DNA of 64,000 nt from Haliscomenobacter sp040403615 (GTDB lineage: Bacteria; Bacteroidota; Bacteroidia; Chitinophagales; Saprospiraceae): NCBI RefSeq assembly GCF_040403615.1, contig NZ_JBBAKG010000009.1:1-64000 (forward strand), given 5' to 3'. Position 1 is the stretch's first letter; each line of letters opens with the position of its first letter. The translations under genes and the position numbers were made by a program. Below are positions 53,081 through 62,966 of the stretch, piece after piece. Below the pieces are notes generated by a model that had not been told where the DNA came from, ran no database searches, and saw nothing but the letters and a program-made list of their open reading frames with translations.

Positions 53081-54414
53081 TAAGCGTATTGATTCAGGAT
53101 ATTCTCGTACAATTCCTGTTTTCCGCTGGTCAATCCGGGTTCTGGATTGGCGTGTGCCAGGGTGTGCAAGTCTTGCAAGCTCAATTTTCCTTCTTCAAAA
53201 TCTTTTCCTTTGCCGCTGTCGTAGCTGGCATAACGCTCTTGGCGCATGGCCAAAAACTTCGATTTGGTCAAAATGGCATCTGCTGCGATCAACGCGCGTG
53301 CAAACACATCCATTCCCCCAATGTGGGCATAGAAAATATCGGCCAGATCGGTAGAGTTGCGTCGCGTTTTAGCGTCAAAGTTAACGCCTCCTCCCTGGAA
53401 ACCACCCGCTTGCAGGATCACCAGCATTGATTCGGTCAATTCCATGACGTTGTTGGGAAACTGGTCGGTATCCCAGCCATTTTGATAATCGCCCCGGTTG
53501 GCATCAATGCTGCCCAACATGCCTGCATCAGCAGCTACCTGAAGCTCGTGCTGGAAAGTATGGAGTGCCAAAGTAGCGTGGTTTACCTCGATGTTGATTT
53601 TGAAATCATCGGCCAAACCAAAACGATTGAGGAAACCTACCACAGTAGCGCAATCAAAATCATACTGGTGCTTGCTGGGCTCCATCGGTTTGGGTTCGAT
53701 GAAAAATACGCCCTTAAAGCCCTGGCTGCGGGCATAATCGCGCGACATGCTGAGTACACGTGCCAGGTGTTCCTGTTCGCGTTTCATGTCGGTATTCAGC
53801 AAAGACATGTAGCCTTCCCGACCACCCCAGAACACATAATTTTCGCCATTGAGTGCAATGGTGGCATCGATGGCATTTTTGAGTTGTGCGCCAGCATAGG
53901 CCAAAACATTGAATTCAGGGTTGGTTGCCGCGCCATTCATGTAGCGTGGGTTGGAAAACAAGTTGGCCGTTCCCCACAGTACTTTCACCCCTGAAGCGGC
54001 GATTTTTTCTTTGGCATAATCGACAATGGCTTGCAGGCGACGCTCGCTTTCCGCCAGGGTTGGCCCTTCGTCTACCAGATCCACATCGTGGAAGCAGAAA
54101 TAAGGCGTACCGATTTTGGTGAAAAACTCAAAAGCTGCGTCCATCTTGTCCTTGGCCGATTGAACCGCATCACTGGCTTCCAACCATGGAAATTTTTTGG
54201 TACCTGGACCAAATGGGTCTCCACCGGTACCGCAGAAGGTATGCCAATAAGCCGTAGCAAAACGGAAATGCTCCTTCATGGTTTTGCCAGCAACCATTCT
54301 GTTTTCATCATAATATTTAAAGGCCAGCGGATTATCAGATCCAGCGCCTTCGAATTGGATTTTCCCAATGCCAGGAAAATATTCGCGGTTTCCTAAAACA
54401 ACAGAATTACTCAT
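53080..54414 (-). CDS. xylA: Xylose isomerase
   Basis: A 444-residue class II xylose isomerase. Active-site segments are present: FCFHDVDL with the catalytic histidine near 100, VFWGGREGYMSL, FIEPKPMEPSKHQYDFD with metal-binding Glu and Lys, and GSIDANRGDYQNGWDTDQFP. It interconverts D-xylose and D-xylulose. It is the second gene of xylB-xylA, starting 5 bp past the xylB stop. Confidence 0.97.
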   Translation of the reverse strand: MSNSVVLGNREYFPGIGKIQFEGAGSDNPLAFKYYDENRMVAGKTMKEHFRFATAYWHTFCGTGGDPFGPGTKKFPWLEASDAVQSAKDKMDAAFEFFTKIGTPYFCFHDVDLVDEGPTLAESERRLQAIVDYAKEKIAASGVKVLWGTANLFSNPRYMNGAATNPEFNVLAYAGAQLKNAIDATIALNGENYVFWGGREGYMSLLNTDMKREQEHLARVLSMSRDYARSQGFKGVFFIEPKPMEPSKHQYDFDCATVVGFLNRFGLADDFKINIEVNHATLALHTFQHELQVAADAGMLGSIDANRGDYQNGWDTDQFPNNVMELTESMLVILQAGGFQGGGVNFDAKTRRNSTDLADIFYAHIGGMDVFARALIAADAILTKSKFLAMRQERYASYDSGKGKDFEEGKLSLQDLHTLAHANPEPGLTSGKQELYENILNQYA

Positions 54415-54419
54415 GATTT

Positions 54420-55907
54420 TTATTTGTTATACAGTTTATGCAATTGATTTAGCCAACGTTGGTAAGCCTCGGTATGTGCCTCCGCGTTGGGCAAGGGCTC
54501 ATATCCGCCAACTTTTGGCGTATTTCCGAGGGCTTCGCGCAAAGAAGAATAAATGCCAGCCCCAAAGCCTGCACCTTTTGCTGCCCCAACTGCGCCTGTG
54601 GTATCCAGCATTTCGATGTGGCTGTTGCACAGGGTGGCAACGGTTTCGGCAAAGATACGCGATTGAAACAAGTTATCGTTTCCAACCCGCATCACCTTTA
54701 GATCGAGTCCCATCTCTTGCAGAATGCTCATGCCGTACACAAAGGCAAAGGCAATGCCCTCAAGCCCTGCACGGATCAAATGGCCCTGGCTATGGCGGTT
54801 GAAATTCAAACCTTGAATCTGGGCGCCCAAATCGACATTGCTCAAAATCCGCTCTGCGCCATTGCCAAAAGGCAGGATCGAAACCCCGTCGGCGCCGATG
54901 GGTATTTGGCTTGCCAATTGTTCCAACGCTGGATAACTTGTTTCCGACGCGCCAGTATTTTGGCGCAACCAACTGTAGGTGATACCTGCGCCATTGATGC
55001 ACATCAGCACGCCGACATTGGGTTGATCCAGGGTATAATTGACGTGGGCAAATCCATTGACTCTGGAAAGTGGGTCGTACGCGGCCTGATTGGTCACCGC
55101 GTATACTACTCCAGAAGTCCCACCCGTAGCTGCAACTTCTCCAGGATCGAGCACATTGAGGGAAAGGGCATTGTTGGGTTGATCACCTGCACGGTAGGCA
55201 ACGGGAATTCCTGCACTCAATCCCAATTCTGCCGCGGCTTCTGGCCGCAATGCACCTTGAATACCAAACGTAGGTTGGAGTGGTGGCATCAGCGCTGGGT
55301 CGATGTTATAGTCCTGAAAGACTAGATCGGCAGGTTTTTTCTCCAGAAAGTCCCAGAAAATGCCCTCGGAAAGGCCAGAAATGGTAGAACAGGCCTCCCC
55401 GGTCATCTTCAGGGCGATGTAGTCTCCAGGCAGCATAAAGTACTTGACCCTTTGGTAAAGCTCTGGTTCATTTTCCTGTACCCATCGGAGCTTGGATGCG
55501 GTAAAATTCCCTGGAGAATTCAAGAGGTGGGATAGTGCTTTTTGCTGACCAATGCGCTCGAAAGCTGCTGCTCCGATATCCACTGCGCGGCCGTCACACC
55601 ATATAATAGAAGGCCGTAGTACTTGATGTGCTGCATCGACCAACACCAGTCCGTGCATTTGGTAAGAAATCCCGATGGCTTTCACTGAATCTGCAGGAAT
55701 GGGGTGGGCTTTTAGCAAGCGCTGAGTAGCCTGTACGATGCCTTCCCACCATTGGTCAGGACGCTGTTCTGCCCAACCCGCTCGAACCGCTTGAATGTCC
55801 ATCTCGCGATCAGGGTATTGGGTGCGTACCAGGGTGTTTCCATTTTCTGCATCCACCAAGGCCGCTTTTACAGAAGAGCTGCCAATGTCGTATCCGATGA
55901 GGTACAT
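54420..55907 (-). CDS. xylB: Xylulokinase
   Basis: A 495-residue FGGY-family kinase. The N-terminal phosphate loop is IGYDIGSSSVKAALVD, then IGISYQMHGLVLVD, GDYIALKMTG, TGGTSGVVYAVTNQ and the C-terminal VGAAKGAGFGAGIY. It phosphorylates D-xylulose for the pentose phosphate pathway. It is upstream of xylA; no transporter is in the cluster. Confidence 0.96.
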   Translation of the reverse strand: MYLIGYDIGSSSVKAALVDAENGNTLVRTQYPDREMDIQAVRAGWAEQRPDQWWEGIVQATQRLLKAHPIPADSVKAIGISYQMHGLVLVDAAHQVLRPSIIWCDGRAVDIGAAAFERIGQQKALSHLLNSPGNFTASKLRWVQENEPELYQRVKYFMLPGDYIALKMTGEACSTISGLSEGIFWDFLEKKPADLVFQDYNIDPALMPPLQPTFGIQGALRPEAAAELGLSAGIPVAYRAGDQPNNALSLNVLDPGEVAATGGTSGVVYAVTNQAAYDPLSRVNGFAHVNYTLDQPNVGVLMCINGAGITYSWLRQNTGASETSYPALEQLASQIPIGADGVSILPFGNGAERILSNVDLGAQIQGLNFNRHSQGHLIRAGLEGIAFAFVYGMSILQEMGLDLKVMRVGNDNLFQSRIFAETVATLCNSHIEMLDTTGAVGAAKGAGFGAGIYSSLREALGNTPKVGGYEPLPNAEAHTEAYQRWLNQLHKLYNK

Positions 55908-56148
55908 AAATTTCTTGTTTATTTGCTTGTTGCATAGTTGGAAACAAAGAAAGGGATTTTAAGTCTATTCAGAAACGATTTTGGGATAAAATGAGGTTTC
56001 TTTGAATGAAAATTGTAATTATTTTTACTTAGAAAAAATATTAACTATTTGAAAATTAAATTATTAAAAAGTATTTAATGATTTTTTTACTGATTCTGTG
56101 TAGTATTTTTTTTAAGTTAAACGCAACTTATTTTTTCTTATTTGTACC

Positions 56149-57660
56149 CTACATTTGTCTAAGAGATGGAGGAAGACTCTCGATTATAAACTCCCAAAGG
56201 GTTTCATAGGGAATGATTTCCAGTTCATAGTCCTGCTTGGCTTTGCTGAGCGGAACCTCGAGTAACTTTTTGTAAAAAGGCTCTGCTTTGCGCTTCACAG
56301 CGCTAGGGTGGAAATCACCTTTGACCAGTTGGAGCAACATTTTGATAAAGCAATTGCTGCGATAGGTTTCGTCTCGCCTCAAGTGGCGGTGGGTGTAAGC
56401 ACTAAGAGCGTCAACCTTATCAACAATGGCCGAAAAGTCTTTGTCTAAAAGCAAGAAAAGGATTTGGATGGTGATCAGGTTGATGTTGTTGCCTGCTTTA
56501 TCGTGATTGGACAACTGGAATTCATTGACAAATTTTTTGGGTTTAAACTTGATTTCAATGTCTTTGGGTTTCCGGACTTTGCCTGTTCGGATGAGGTAAT
56601 AAATCAGGGCTTCATTGATGCGCCAACCTTCTTGAATGATAGAAGGCTGTTTTGACAATGCGGGATTGTTTTTTACTTCTACAAAAATGGCCAAAGCTTT
56701 TTCAAGGTTTTTGGAATGTAAATGCAATCGAAAAAGGCCTTCGCTGGTAACAAACCAGCTTAGGTTATTGGTTGGTAGCATACTACGTGACCTTTCGCCA
56801 GCTTCTTGACCTCTTTTGTATTCGCCAAGCATAGTCAAGCTTACCATCATCCGATTCAAAAAGATGGTCAATGCGGATCTGGAGGTTTCTTGTTTTTGGT
56901 TTTCGTAAAATCGAAGCGCGTCTTCACATGCCTCTACCGTTTTTGTATAATCGGCAAGCATTTCGTAACGAAAAACAAAAATATTGTGGGCAAATAAGTT
57001 CAAGCGGAGGGAAGAAAGTCGAGAAGTGTATTGTTTTAATTCATCGGCATAAGTGGCAATTTTTTTTGCGAGGATTACATCTGCTGATCGATTTTGCCCA
57101 TAATGCCACAGAATTTCTGAGTAATACTTTTCCGCAAGAATTTCAGCCATTACCAACTCGCGCATCTCATCAACCAGATTCTTGAAGTAGGTGTATTTTT
57201 TTTTGTTTTTCTCAATGCTGCTGTAGTGTAAAGCCAAATGCCTGGCCAATGGAAGCGTAATATCAGAAAATTCATTTTTTAAAGAAATTTTGATCGTTTC
57301 TTCGGCTAGCCTGATGGCTGGTGCCCTCATGAATCTAACCAAGAGTGAGTTGACCGCCGCATAATTCCGATAACAAATCAAAGCTTCTTTTTGAATTTGA
57401 TTCGAAGCTGTTTGGTGAAAATCTATTAAAAAGAGAAGATTGAGCAGTCGTTCTTCCAATTGATTCGATAACCTGTAGTAATATAGTTTGGCGTTTTTAT
57501 TTTGCCCAAAAAAAAACTCCTGCGCTTCTTGTTCCGTCTTTAACGATCCGTCAGCGAGTTTTTCATAAAAAAATTTCAACTTGGAGTTGTGAGCAAAAAC
57601 CTCCAAGTGCTTGAACTTATTTTTGGTGAGCAATTGAGCTAATTCGATCAAATGCGTCAT
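56149..57660 (-). CDS. Large helical cytoplasmic protein, unknown function
   Basis: A 503-residue protein without signal peptide, almost all alpha-helical, with many Lys/Glu pairs and Leu/Tyr/Phe spacing like TPR or HEAT units (for example MLGEYKRGQEAGERSR, HSKNLEKALAIFVEVKNN). I recognise no family; it resembles large TPR-like proteins common in Saprospiraceae. It is divergent from the small exported peptide gene and sits in AT-rich surroundings. Confidence 0.6.
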   Translation of the reverse strand: MTHLIELAQLLTKNKFKHLEVFAHNSKLKFFYEKLADGSLKTEQEAQEFFFGQNKNAKLYYYRLSNQLEERLLNLLFLIDFHQTASNQIQKEALICYRNYAAVNSLLVRFMRAPAIRLAEETIKISLKNEFSDITLPLARHLALHYSSIEKNKKKYTYFKNLVDEMRELVMAEILAEKYYSEILWHYGQNRSADVILAKKIATYADELKQYTSRLSSLRLNLFAHNIFVFRYEMLADYTKTVEACEDALRFYENQKQETSRSALTIFLNRMMVSLTMLGEYKRGQEAGERSRSMLPTNNLSWFVTSEGLFRLHLHSKNLEKALAIFVEVKNNPALSKQPSIIQEGWRINEALIYYLIRTGKVRKPKDIEIKFKPKKFVNEFQLSNHDKAGNNINLITIQILFLLLDKDFSAIVDKVDALSAYTHRHLRRDETYRSNCFIKMLLQLVKGDFHPSAVKRKAEPFYKKLLEVPLSKAKQDYELEIIPYETLWEFIIESLPPSLRQM

Positions 57661-57813
57661 TTGGTCAAATAATTTTATTTTTGTAAACTGTGATTATTTT
57701 TCTAAAAGTACCAAGATTAACTCATTATTTAATAAGATCTTAATTATTTTTTTTACCTAAAAATGATAAATCTCTCCTGTAGAGATCAACAGTGAAATGA
57801 AATTGAGCCTGAT

Positions 57814-57841
57814 AGTCGGCCTCCCTAATTTTGTATCAACA
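57814..57841 (+). promoter_or_regulatory. Candidate promoter of the small peptide gene
   Basis: A TTG element, 20 bases and TAATTTTG fit the Bacteroidota -33/-7 consensus, placed about 25 bp before the ATG at 57855. Position estimate is accurate to within ~12 bases. Confidence 0.6.
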
Positions 57842-57854
57842 AAATCAATGACTT

Positions 57855-58049
57855 ATGGAGGCTTTTATCATCAGCTTGTTGCTGTTTCTCAGCAACGCAA
57901 ACTTCTCTTTTGAGAACTTAAATCAAAACGGCTCACAGAGCCAAGACACTTCAGCAATTTACGAAGAGACACCTGCTGTCGACGAGAACGCACAGGTAGA
58001 ATGCTCAGCTGGAGGAAAAACGATAATCATGGAATTTGATGGATTGTAG
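57855..58049 (+). CDS. Small exported peptide (64 aa)
   Basis: A 64-residue protein with a hydrophobic N-terminus (MEAFIISLLLFLSNANFSFE) that reads as a signal peptide or anchor. A polar, acidic remainder has one cysteine (AQVECSAGGKTIIMEFDGL). It is too small for an enzyme. A good promoter lies just upstream and a terminator at 58185, which together support a real transcription unit. Function unknown; a secreted signal or anchor peptide is possible. Confidence 0.55.
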   Translation: MEAFIISLLLFLSNANFSFENLNQNGSQSQDTSAIYEETPAVDENAQVECSAGGKTIIMEFDGL

Positions 58050-58184
58050 TTTCCTCGCGCATTCAAAAGATTATACGGTTTATTAGTACTGCTTACTTTT
58101 TTTCAGCGCTTACACTTGTTTATTTGCATTAAATGCATTAATCTTGTAATATTATTGGTTAGAACGCTGTAATTAAAGCGCTAC

Positions 58185-58234
58185 GGGGTATCGAGCGATC
58201 CGGGCAATTTGAGCTTGATACCCCTTTTTCTTTT
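58185..58234 (+). terminator. Terminator after the small peptide gene
   Basis: Stem GGGGTATC / GATACCCC with a 24-base loop, followed by TTTTTCTTTT. Confidence 0.85.
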
Positions 58235-58351
58235 CCAGAAAAACAAGATGGTAAAGACCCAAATGGGCAACCACCCTTTCGTCATGAAAGGGTATTGTTG
58301 TTTGTAATGGCTTGTGGCGTATTTTGGTACTTTAGAAATGGAAAGAAAAAA

Positions 58352-58417
58352 AGACAACCTCGGACTGGTAAAAGATTTTGCTTGAATGCAACTAGTGAGT
58401 GTAAGCCGAGGTTGTCT
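58352..58417. ncRNA. Possible structured RNA (AGACAACCTCGG dyad)
   Basis: A perfect 12-bp stem, AGACAACCTCGG with CCGAGGTTGTCT, encloses a 42-base loop. There is no T-run, so a simple terminator is less likely. It could be a small RNA, a leader structure or a protein-binding dyad upstream or downstream of neighbouring genes. Confidence 0.35.
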
Positions 58418-58480
58418 AGCGAATTGTAACCTTAACTGATGCTTATACGCACAAGGTCATTCCTTCGCTGCCTGAAAAAA

Positions 58481-59074
58481 TTATTTTTTTTCGTAGGATT
58501 CGACTAATTCTCGCAATTCTGTCAAATAAGCCACCTTTTTCAAGGTTCTACGCTCAATGCTGGTTGAGGTAAAGAAAGTATGCTTTTCCAAAAATGATAC
58601 CTGCAGGCGGTTCCAAGCTTCTTCATTTTGGAGTACGTTGTAAGCCTTTAACTCTTCGTAGAGGGTTGCGCCAATGGAATAAAAATCATCTCGTCCTAAG
58701 TAATCCAAATCTGCATCACAAAGGATGGCTTCTAAATGATTTTGAGGATTTTGTGGAATTTTAGTAGCCATGATCATGCCACAAATTTGTTCGATGGCCT
58801 CGTCTGTATATCCAAATTTAGGAAGTTCCAAACGAGCAATCTGACAACCCAGCAATTCGTGCTCTTTGTTGTTTATGGTAAAACCTGAGTCATGAAATAG
58901 AGCTGCAGTTTCAAGCAAGATAGAATCTTTTGGAGTTACAGCTTCAATGTTGCAAAGCTCTTTGGTAATGTCATACACATCTAGGGTATGGTGCAAACCA
59001 TGATAAGTCAAATTAGCGGAAAGTTCGCGTTTGAGTTTATCCAGGATAAAAACCTTAGCTGCAATATGGTCCAT
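58481..59074 (-). CDS. HD-domain phosphohydrolase
   Basis: A 197-residue protein. The metal site is built from YHGLHHTLDV (H27/H28), the HD pair in ALFHDSGF near 60, a later histidine in NKEHELLG and the distal aspartate in LCDADLDYLG near 120. Such domains hydrolyse nucleotides or cyclic nucleotides. The C-terminal ~50 residues are helical and not diagnostic. It is monocistronic, opposite to the caspase genes. Confidence 0.85.
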   Translation of the reverse strand: MDHIAAKVFILDKLKRELSANLTYHGLHHTLDVYDITKELCNIEAVTPKDSILLETAALFHDSGFTINNKEHELLGCQIARLELPKFGYTDEAIEQICGMIMATKIPQNPQNHLEAILCDADLDYLGRDDFYSIGATLYEELKAYNVLQNEEAWNRLQVSFLEKHTFFTSTSIERRTLKKVAYLTELRELVESYEKK

Positions 59075-59396
59075 TCCAGTAATTGAGGGTGAGTATTTTA
59101 CGGGGTTTTGTTACAAATATAATCAAGAAAATTAAAATCAATCCAAAAGTGCAAGTCTTGTAGTCATAATCTTTTGCTCGGGTGTTTTTTTTCCCAGATC
59201 GTAGACATAATAATGCGCTGGCAGTTCCGACGGTATAAAATTTCTTTAAACCATCACCAGGGAGCAATATGAATAACAGATAACCGGTTAATTAAATTAT
59301 TACATCTACAAGAAAAAATTATACTGTCTGGGTGAAGCGCTACACTTTTTTTCTTTGAAAATCACTTTGTTTGTAACAATTAACTCAGTTTCAGGT
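59075..59396. other. Gene-free spacer upstream of the MORN-caspase genes
   Basis: 322 bp, AT-rich, between the divergent HD gene and the first MORN-caspase gene. I see no promoter I would place with confidence and no repeat. Confidence 0.5.
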
Positions 59397-61064
59397 ATGA
59401 AAATGCTTTGCTGCCTGTGGAGCCTATGTTGGATTCCCCTGCTTTTAAATGCCCAAAATTCGACTTTAAACTGCCTTAAAGGCAACTGTCAAGACGGATT
59501 TGGAAAATGTATCCTCCCCAATGGCTCTGTCTATGAGGGTAGCTTCAAGTCTGGGAAAATTCAAGGATTGGGTACTATGGATTTTCCAAATCGAGACCGC
59601 TACAGCGGTGAATGGATCAGCCAGATCAGGCAAGGCAAAGGACGTTACAAGTTTGCAACAGGAGATGAATACCTGGGTGAATTTTATGCCAATGTTTTTC
59701 AGGGAACAGGTACCATGACCTACGTGGATGGCTCCAAATACGAAGGACAATGGTACAACAACCAACCTCAAGGCAAAGGTATGCTGATTCAGGCGAATAA
59801 AGACCGCTATGAAGGGGATTTTCAACAAGGCAAATTTGGGGGCAAAGGTAGCATGCTGTATGCCAACGGCGAAAAATATACGGGCGAATGGAAAGATGGA
59901 AAACCCCATGGCAATGGCACCTTGTTCAAAACCGGAGGGAATCAGGTAAGTGGTGTTTGGGATCAAGGGCGCTACCTGGCCGCTAGTCGTTTGGAAATCC
60001 TTCAAACAGAAGTTGCAATTCCCAACGATACACTGCAATACCGCAATTGCAACGTAGCCTATTGTGCCAGTGGACTGGGGCAATTTGTTTACCGGAATGG
60101 AACCCGCTACGTTGGGTATTTTGCCAATGGCAATCCAGAAGGTTTGGGGAAAACTTTTTACAACAATGGGGATCGTTATGAAGGCGGCTGGAAGAACAAC
60201 AACCCCCAAGGGCGGGGCATCATGTATTACCGGGACGGACGGATTCTCACCGCAGTTTGGGAAAAAGGCCTTCCCATACAGAAATTATTTGAAGAGCAGG
60301 AAAAACCCAAACCCACACCCAAACCCAGTACGAACCCCGCTTCAGATGTGAAAATTTGGGCAGTTATTGTTGGTGCTGCACAATACAACCACTTGGTGTC
60401 TTTGCGTTTTACAGATGATGATGCGTATCTGGTTTATGCATTTTTGCGCAGCCCCGAAGGTGGAGCCGTTCCGGAAAATCAAATCCGACTATTAATCGAT
60501 GAAGATGCCACCCGAAGTGGAATTTTGGCCGCTATGAATACACTTTTTCAAAAAGCTGATGATAATGATGAGATTTTTTTCTATTTTTCCGGCCACGGCA
60601 TAGAGGGTTCGTTTTTACCCATCGATTACGATGGCTACAACAATAATCTTCAGCACGAAGAATTAAAGAACATCATTGAGAAAAGCCGCGCTAAGCACAA
60701 AATCATAATTGCAGATGCTTGCCATGCAGGCAGCATTGGGAACCCTCGGAATCCTATTCACCTCGAGCTCGAAAAATTCTATCGGGCATTTGTAAGCACC
60801 AAAGGAGGTACTGCGTTGTTTATGTCTTCAAAAAGTGAAGAATATTCACTGGAAGACAATGGACTTCGATCGGGGGTATTCAGTCATTTTTTAATTAAGG
60901 GATTAAAAGGCCCAGCCGATCAAGATCACAATAACATCGTCACCGTAAAAGAAGCATTCGACTATGTACAGCGCAATGTGCGTACCTACACTGCGAATGT
61001 TCAAACTCCTTTGTTGCTTGGAACCTTTGACCAAGCGATGCCCTTCGCATTGATTAGAGAGTAA
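59397..61064 (+). CDS. Secreted MORN-repeat protein with caspase (C14) domain, 1
   Basis: ATG at 59397 gives a short signal peptide (MKMLCCLWSLCWIPLLLNA); a TTG 42 bases upstream is rejected. Residues ~20-290 hold about ten MORN repeats (YEGSFKSGKIQGLG, YSGEWISQIRQGKG, YEGQWYNNQPQGKG and so on). Two blocks are headed by a C-x4-C cap (CLKGNC, CNVAYC). After a proline-rich linker the C14 domain begins KIWAVIVGAAQYNH, with catalytic H400 in YFSGHG and C442 in IADACHAGS. Bacterial metacaspases usually cleave after Arg/Lys. Its paralogue follows 86 bp downstream. Confidence 0.9.
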   Translation: MKMLCCLWSLCWIPLLLNAQNSTLNCLKGNCQDGFGKCILPNGSVYEGSFKSGKIQGLGTMDFPNRDRYSGEWISQIRQGKGRYKFATGDEYLGEFYANVFQGTGTMTYVDGSKYEGQWYNNQPQGKGMLIQANKDRYEGDFQQGKFGGKGSMLYANGEKYTGEWKDGKPHGNGTLFKTGGNQVSGVWDQGRYLAASRLEILQTEVAIPNDTLQYRNCNVAYCASGLGQFVYRNGTRYVGYFANGNPEGLGKTFYNNGDRYEGGWKNNNPQGRGIMYYRDGRILTAVWEKGLPIQKLFEEQEKPKPTPKPSTNPASDVKIWAVIVGAAQYNHLVSLRFTDDDAYLVYAFLRSPEGGAVPENQIRLLIDEDATRSGILAAMNTLFQKADDNDEIFFYFSGHGIEGSFLPIDYDGYNNNLQHEELKNIIEKSRAKHKIIIADACHAGSIGNPRNPIHLELEKFYRAFVSTKGGTALFMSSKSEEYSLEDNGLRSGVFSHFLIKGLKGPADQDHNNIVTVKEAFDYVQRNVRTYTANVQTPLLLGTFDQAMPFALIRE

Positions 61065-61150
61065 AGGCTTGTTGCTGTTGGGGCAACGAGTAATTTTTAA
61101 ATTAAGCAAATTTTGGCAACTGAACTTAGTCCCCACAAATTATTTCCACC

Positions 61151-62842
61151 ATGAAAAAATTCATTTTTTGCTTATCAACAATCGTAACCTTAAGTGTTCA
61201 AATTTGCACGGCCCAATGCATTACTGGCAACTGTATTGAGGGTAGTGGCGTCATGTATTATCCCAGCAGTAGCTCCCGCTACGTAGGGGAATTCAAAGGC
61301 GGAAAACGCGAAGGTTTCGGCTACTTGTATTTGCCCGATGATGGCAATTACACTGGATACTGGAAGAACAACCGTTACGAGGGCGAAGGGATACGCCTGC
61401 TCGGAGACGGTAAAGTAGAACAGGGCATTTGGAAAGAAGGCCAATTGCTCAAACCCATGGCGAATCTCAACCTGCGTTTGGATGGAAATGCCACCAAATT
61501 CAAACCTGGCTGTATTTCAGGCAATTGTTTTGAAGGCAATGGGGTTAAGCTCTATCCTGATGGTATGATTTTTTTGGGCGACTTTAAAAATGGAGTCAGA
61601 AATGGGTATGGGAAGGTATACAACCCTGATAAAACCATTTATGAAGGCCGCTGGGTCAATGACAAAATGGATGGCTCGGGCGTTTTCGTCGATGAGCAAG
61701 GCCTGAAGAAATCTGGTGTTTGGAAGGAAAATGCCTATGTAACCACCGGAGGCAACCAAGGTACCGTTCCTCCCGGACAAACCACCAAAACGCCACAACG
61801 CCAGACCGGTTGTATTTCCGGCGATTGCATCAATGGATATGGCACCTATGTTTATTCTGATGGAAGCAGATACATGGGGCCATTTAAAGACAGCCTTTCA
61901 CACGGCCAAGGTGTCGCCATTTATCAGGCCAAAGATGGCACCACCAGTCGCTATGAAGGCATGTTTGAGCGAGGCAGTGTACAAGGTAGAGGTACTTATA
62001 CTTTTGCAGATGGACGCAAAAAAGTAGGCTTTTGGAAAGATGGGAAATTGATGCAAACGCTCGAATCCGAAATTGCCAACCCCACCAGCCAGCCCAACCA
62101 GCCATTGGGTTCGGGTATAAAAATCTGGTCGGTCATTATTGGTGTGGCTTCTTATAAAGACATGCCCACTTTGCGCTTTACCGATGACGATGCCTACCGC
62201 ATTTACGCCTTTCTAAAAAGCCCTGAAGGCGGTGCTGTAGCCGACGAACAAATCAAACTCCTGATTGACGAGGCGGCTACCCGCAATAATATCTTGAATG
62301 CCATGCGGGAAGTTTTCTACAAAGCAGGACCAAATGATTTCGTATTGCTGTATTTTTCAGGACACGGTTTGCCTGGCGCCTTTTTGCCGATTGATTACAA
62401 TGGCACAGACAACAAAATTTTCCACCAGGAAATCAACGACATGCTCAAAAAGAGTCCAGCTAAATACAAGCTTTGTATTGCCGATGCTTGTCATTCTGGC
62501 AGTATGTTGGCGACGCGCTCTGGAGTATCTACTCAAAACGCCATCGCTGGGTTTTACAACCAATTGGCACAAGCTCAGGCTGGTACCGCTTTGATCATGT
62601 CTTCCAAATCAGAAGAAACATCTCTGGAAGCAAGTGGTTTGCGTCAGGGCGTATTCAGCCATTTTTTGATCCGTGGCCTCAAAGGAGAAGCGGATGCCAA
62701 TCGCGATAAAAAAGTAACTATTCAGGAACTTTTTGATTTCGTGTACAGCAACGTTCGGTCGTTTACCGGGAATTTGCAATCCCCGATTATTCGGGGAGAT
62801 TATGACCATTCCATGATTATTTCGGCAATCGAACGCCCGTAG
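61151..62842 (+). CDS. Secreted MORN-repeat protein with caspase (C14) domain, 2
   Basis: A paralogue of the gene at 59397. The signal peptide is MKKFIFCLSTIVTLSVQICTA. Three MORN blocks each open with a C-x4-C cap: CITGNC, CISGNC and CISGDC, followed by G-x-G and Y-P/S-D-G segments. A linker of Gly/Thr/Gln/Pro leads to the C14 domain: IWSVIIGVASYKD, H405 in YFSGHGLPGAFLP, C447 in IADACHSGSM. Both catalytic residues are present, so it should be an active protease. The two genes probably form one operon. Confidence 0.9.
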   Translation: MKKFIFCLSTIVTLSVQICTAQCITGNCIEGSGVMYYPSSSSRYVGEFKGGKREGFGYLYLPDDGNYTGYWKNNRYEGEGIRLLGDGKVEQGIWKEGQLLKPMANLNLRLDGNATKFKPGCISGNCFEGNGVKLYPDGMIFLGDFKNGVRNGYGKVYNPDKTIYEGRWVNDKMDGSGVFVDEQGLKKSGVWKENAYVTTGGNQGTVPPGQTTKTPQRQTGCISGDCINGYGTYVYSDGSRYMGPFKDSLSHGQGVAIYQAKDGTTSRYEGMFERGSVQGRGTYTFADGRKKVGFWKDGKLMQTLESEIANPTSQPNQPLGSGIKIWSVIIGVASYKDMPTLRFTDDDAYRIYAFLKSPEGGAVADEQIKLLIDEAATRNNILNAMREVFYKAGPNDFVLLYFSGHGLPGAFLPIDYNGTDNKIFHQEINDMLKKSPAKYKLCIADACHSGSMLATRSGVSTQNAIAGFYNQLAQAQAGTALIMSSKSEETSLEASGLRQGVFSHFLIRGLKGEADANRDKKVTIQELFDFVYSNVRSFTGNLQSPIIRGDYDHSMIISAIERP

Positions 62843-62966
62843 GGTCGCCCCTAAGTGGTCGACCCGATCGACAACGAAGTTGTCGAGATCGAAAAAAGCA
62901 AAGGGGGAGGGCGACCACGCAGGGTCGCCCCAACCGTCGCCCCAACAAATATTTTTTTCGCCCTCC

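Larger units (their letters stand above)
58050..58480. other. Gene-free spacer with structured hairpins
   Basis: 430 bp with no clear coding frame. It contains the terminator at 58185, a stem-loop at 58272-58292 (ACCCTTTCgtcatGAAAGGGT) and the long-range dyad at 58352-58417. Confidence 0.6.

Noticed and set aside
59055..59267. 70-codon reverse frame upstream of the HD hydrolase
   Set aside because: It overlaps the start of the HD gene and looks composition-driven; no family or promoter supports it.
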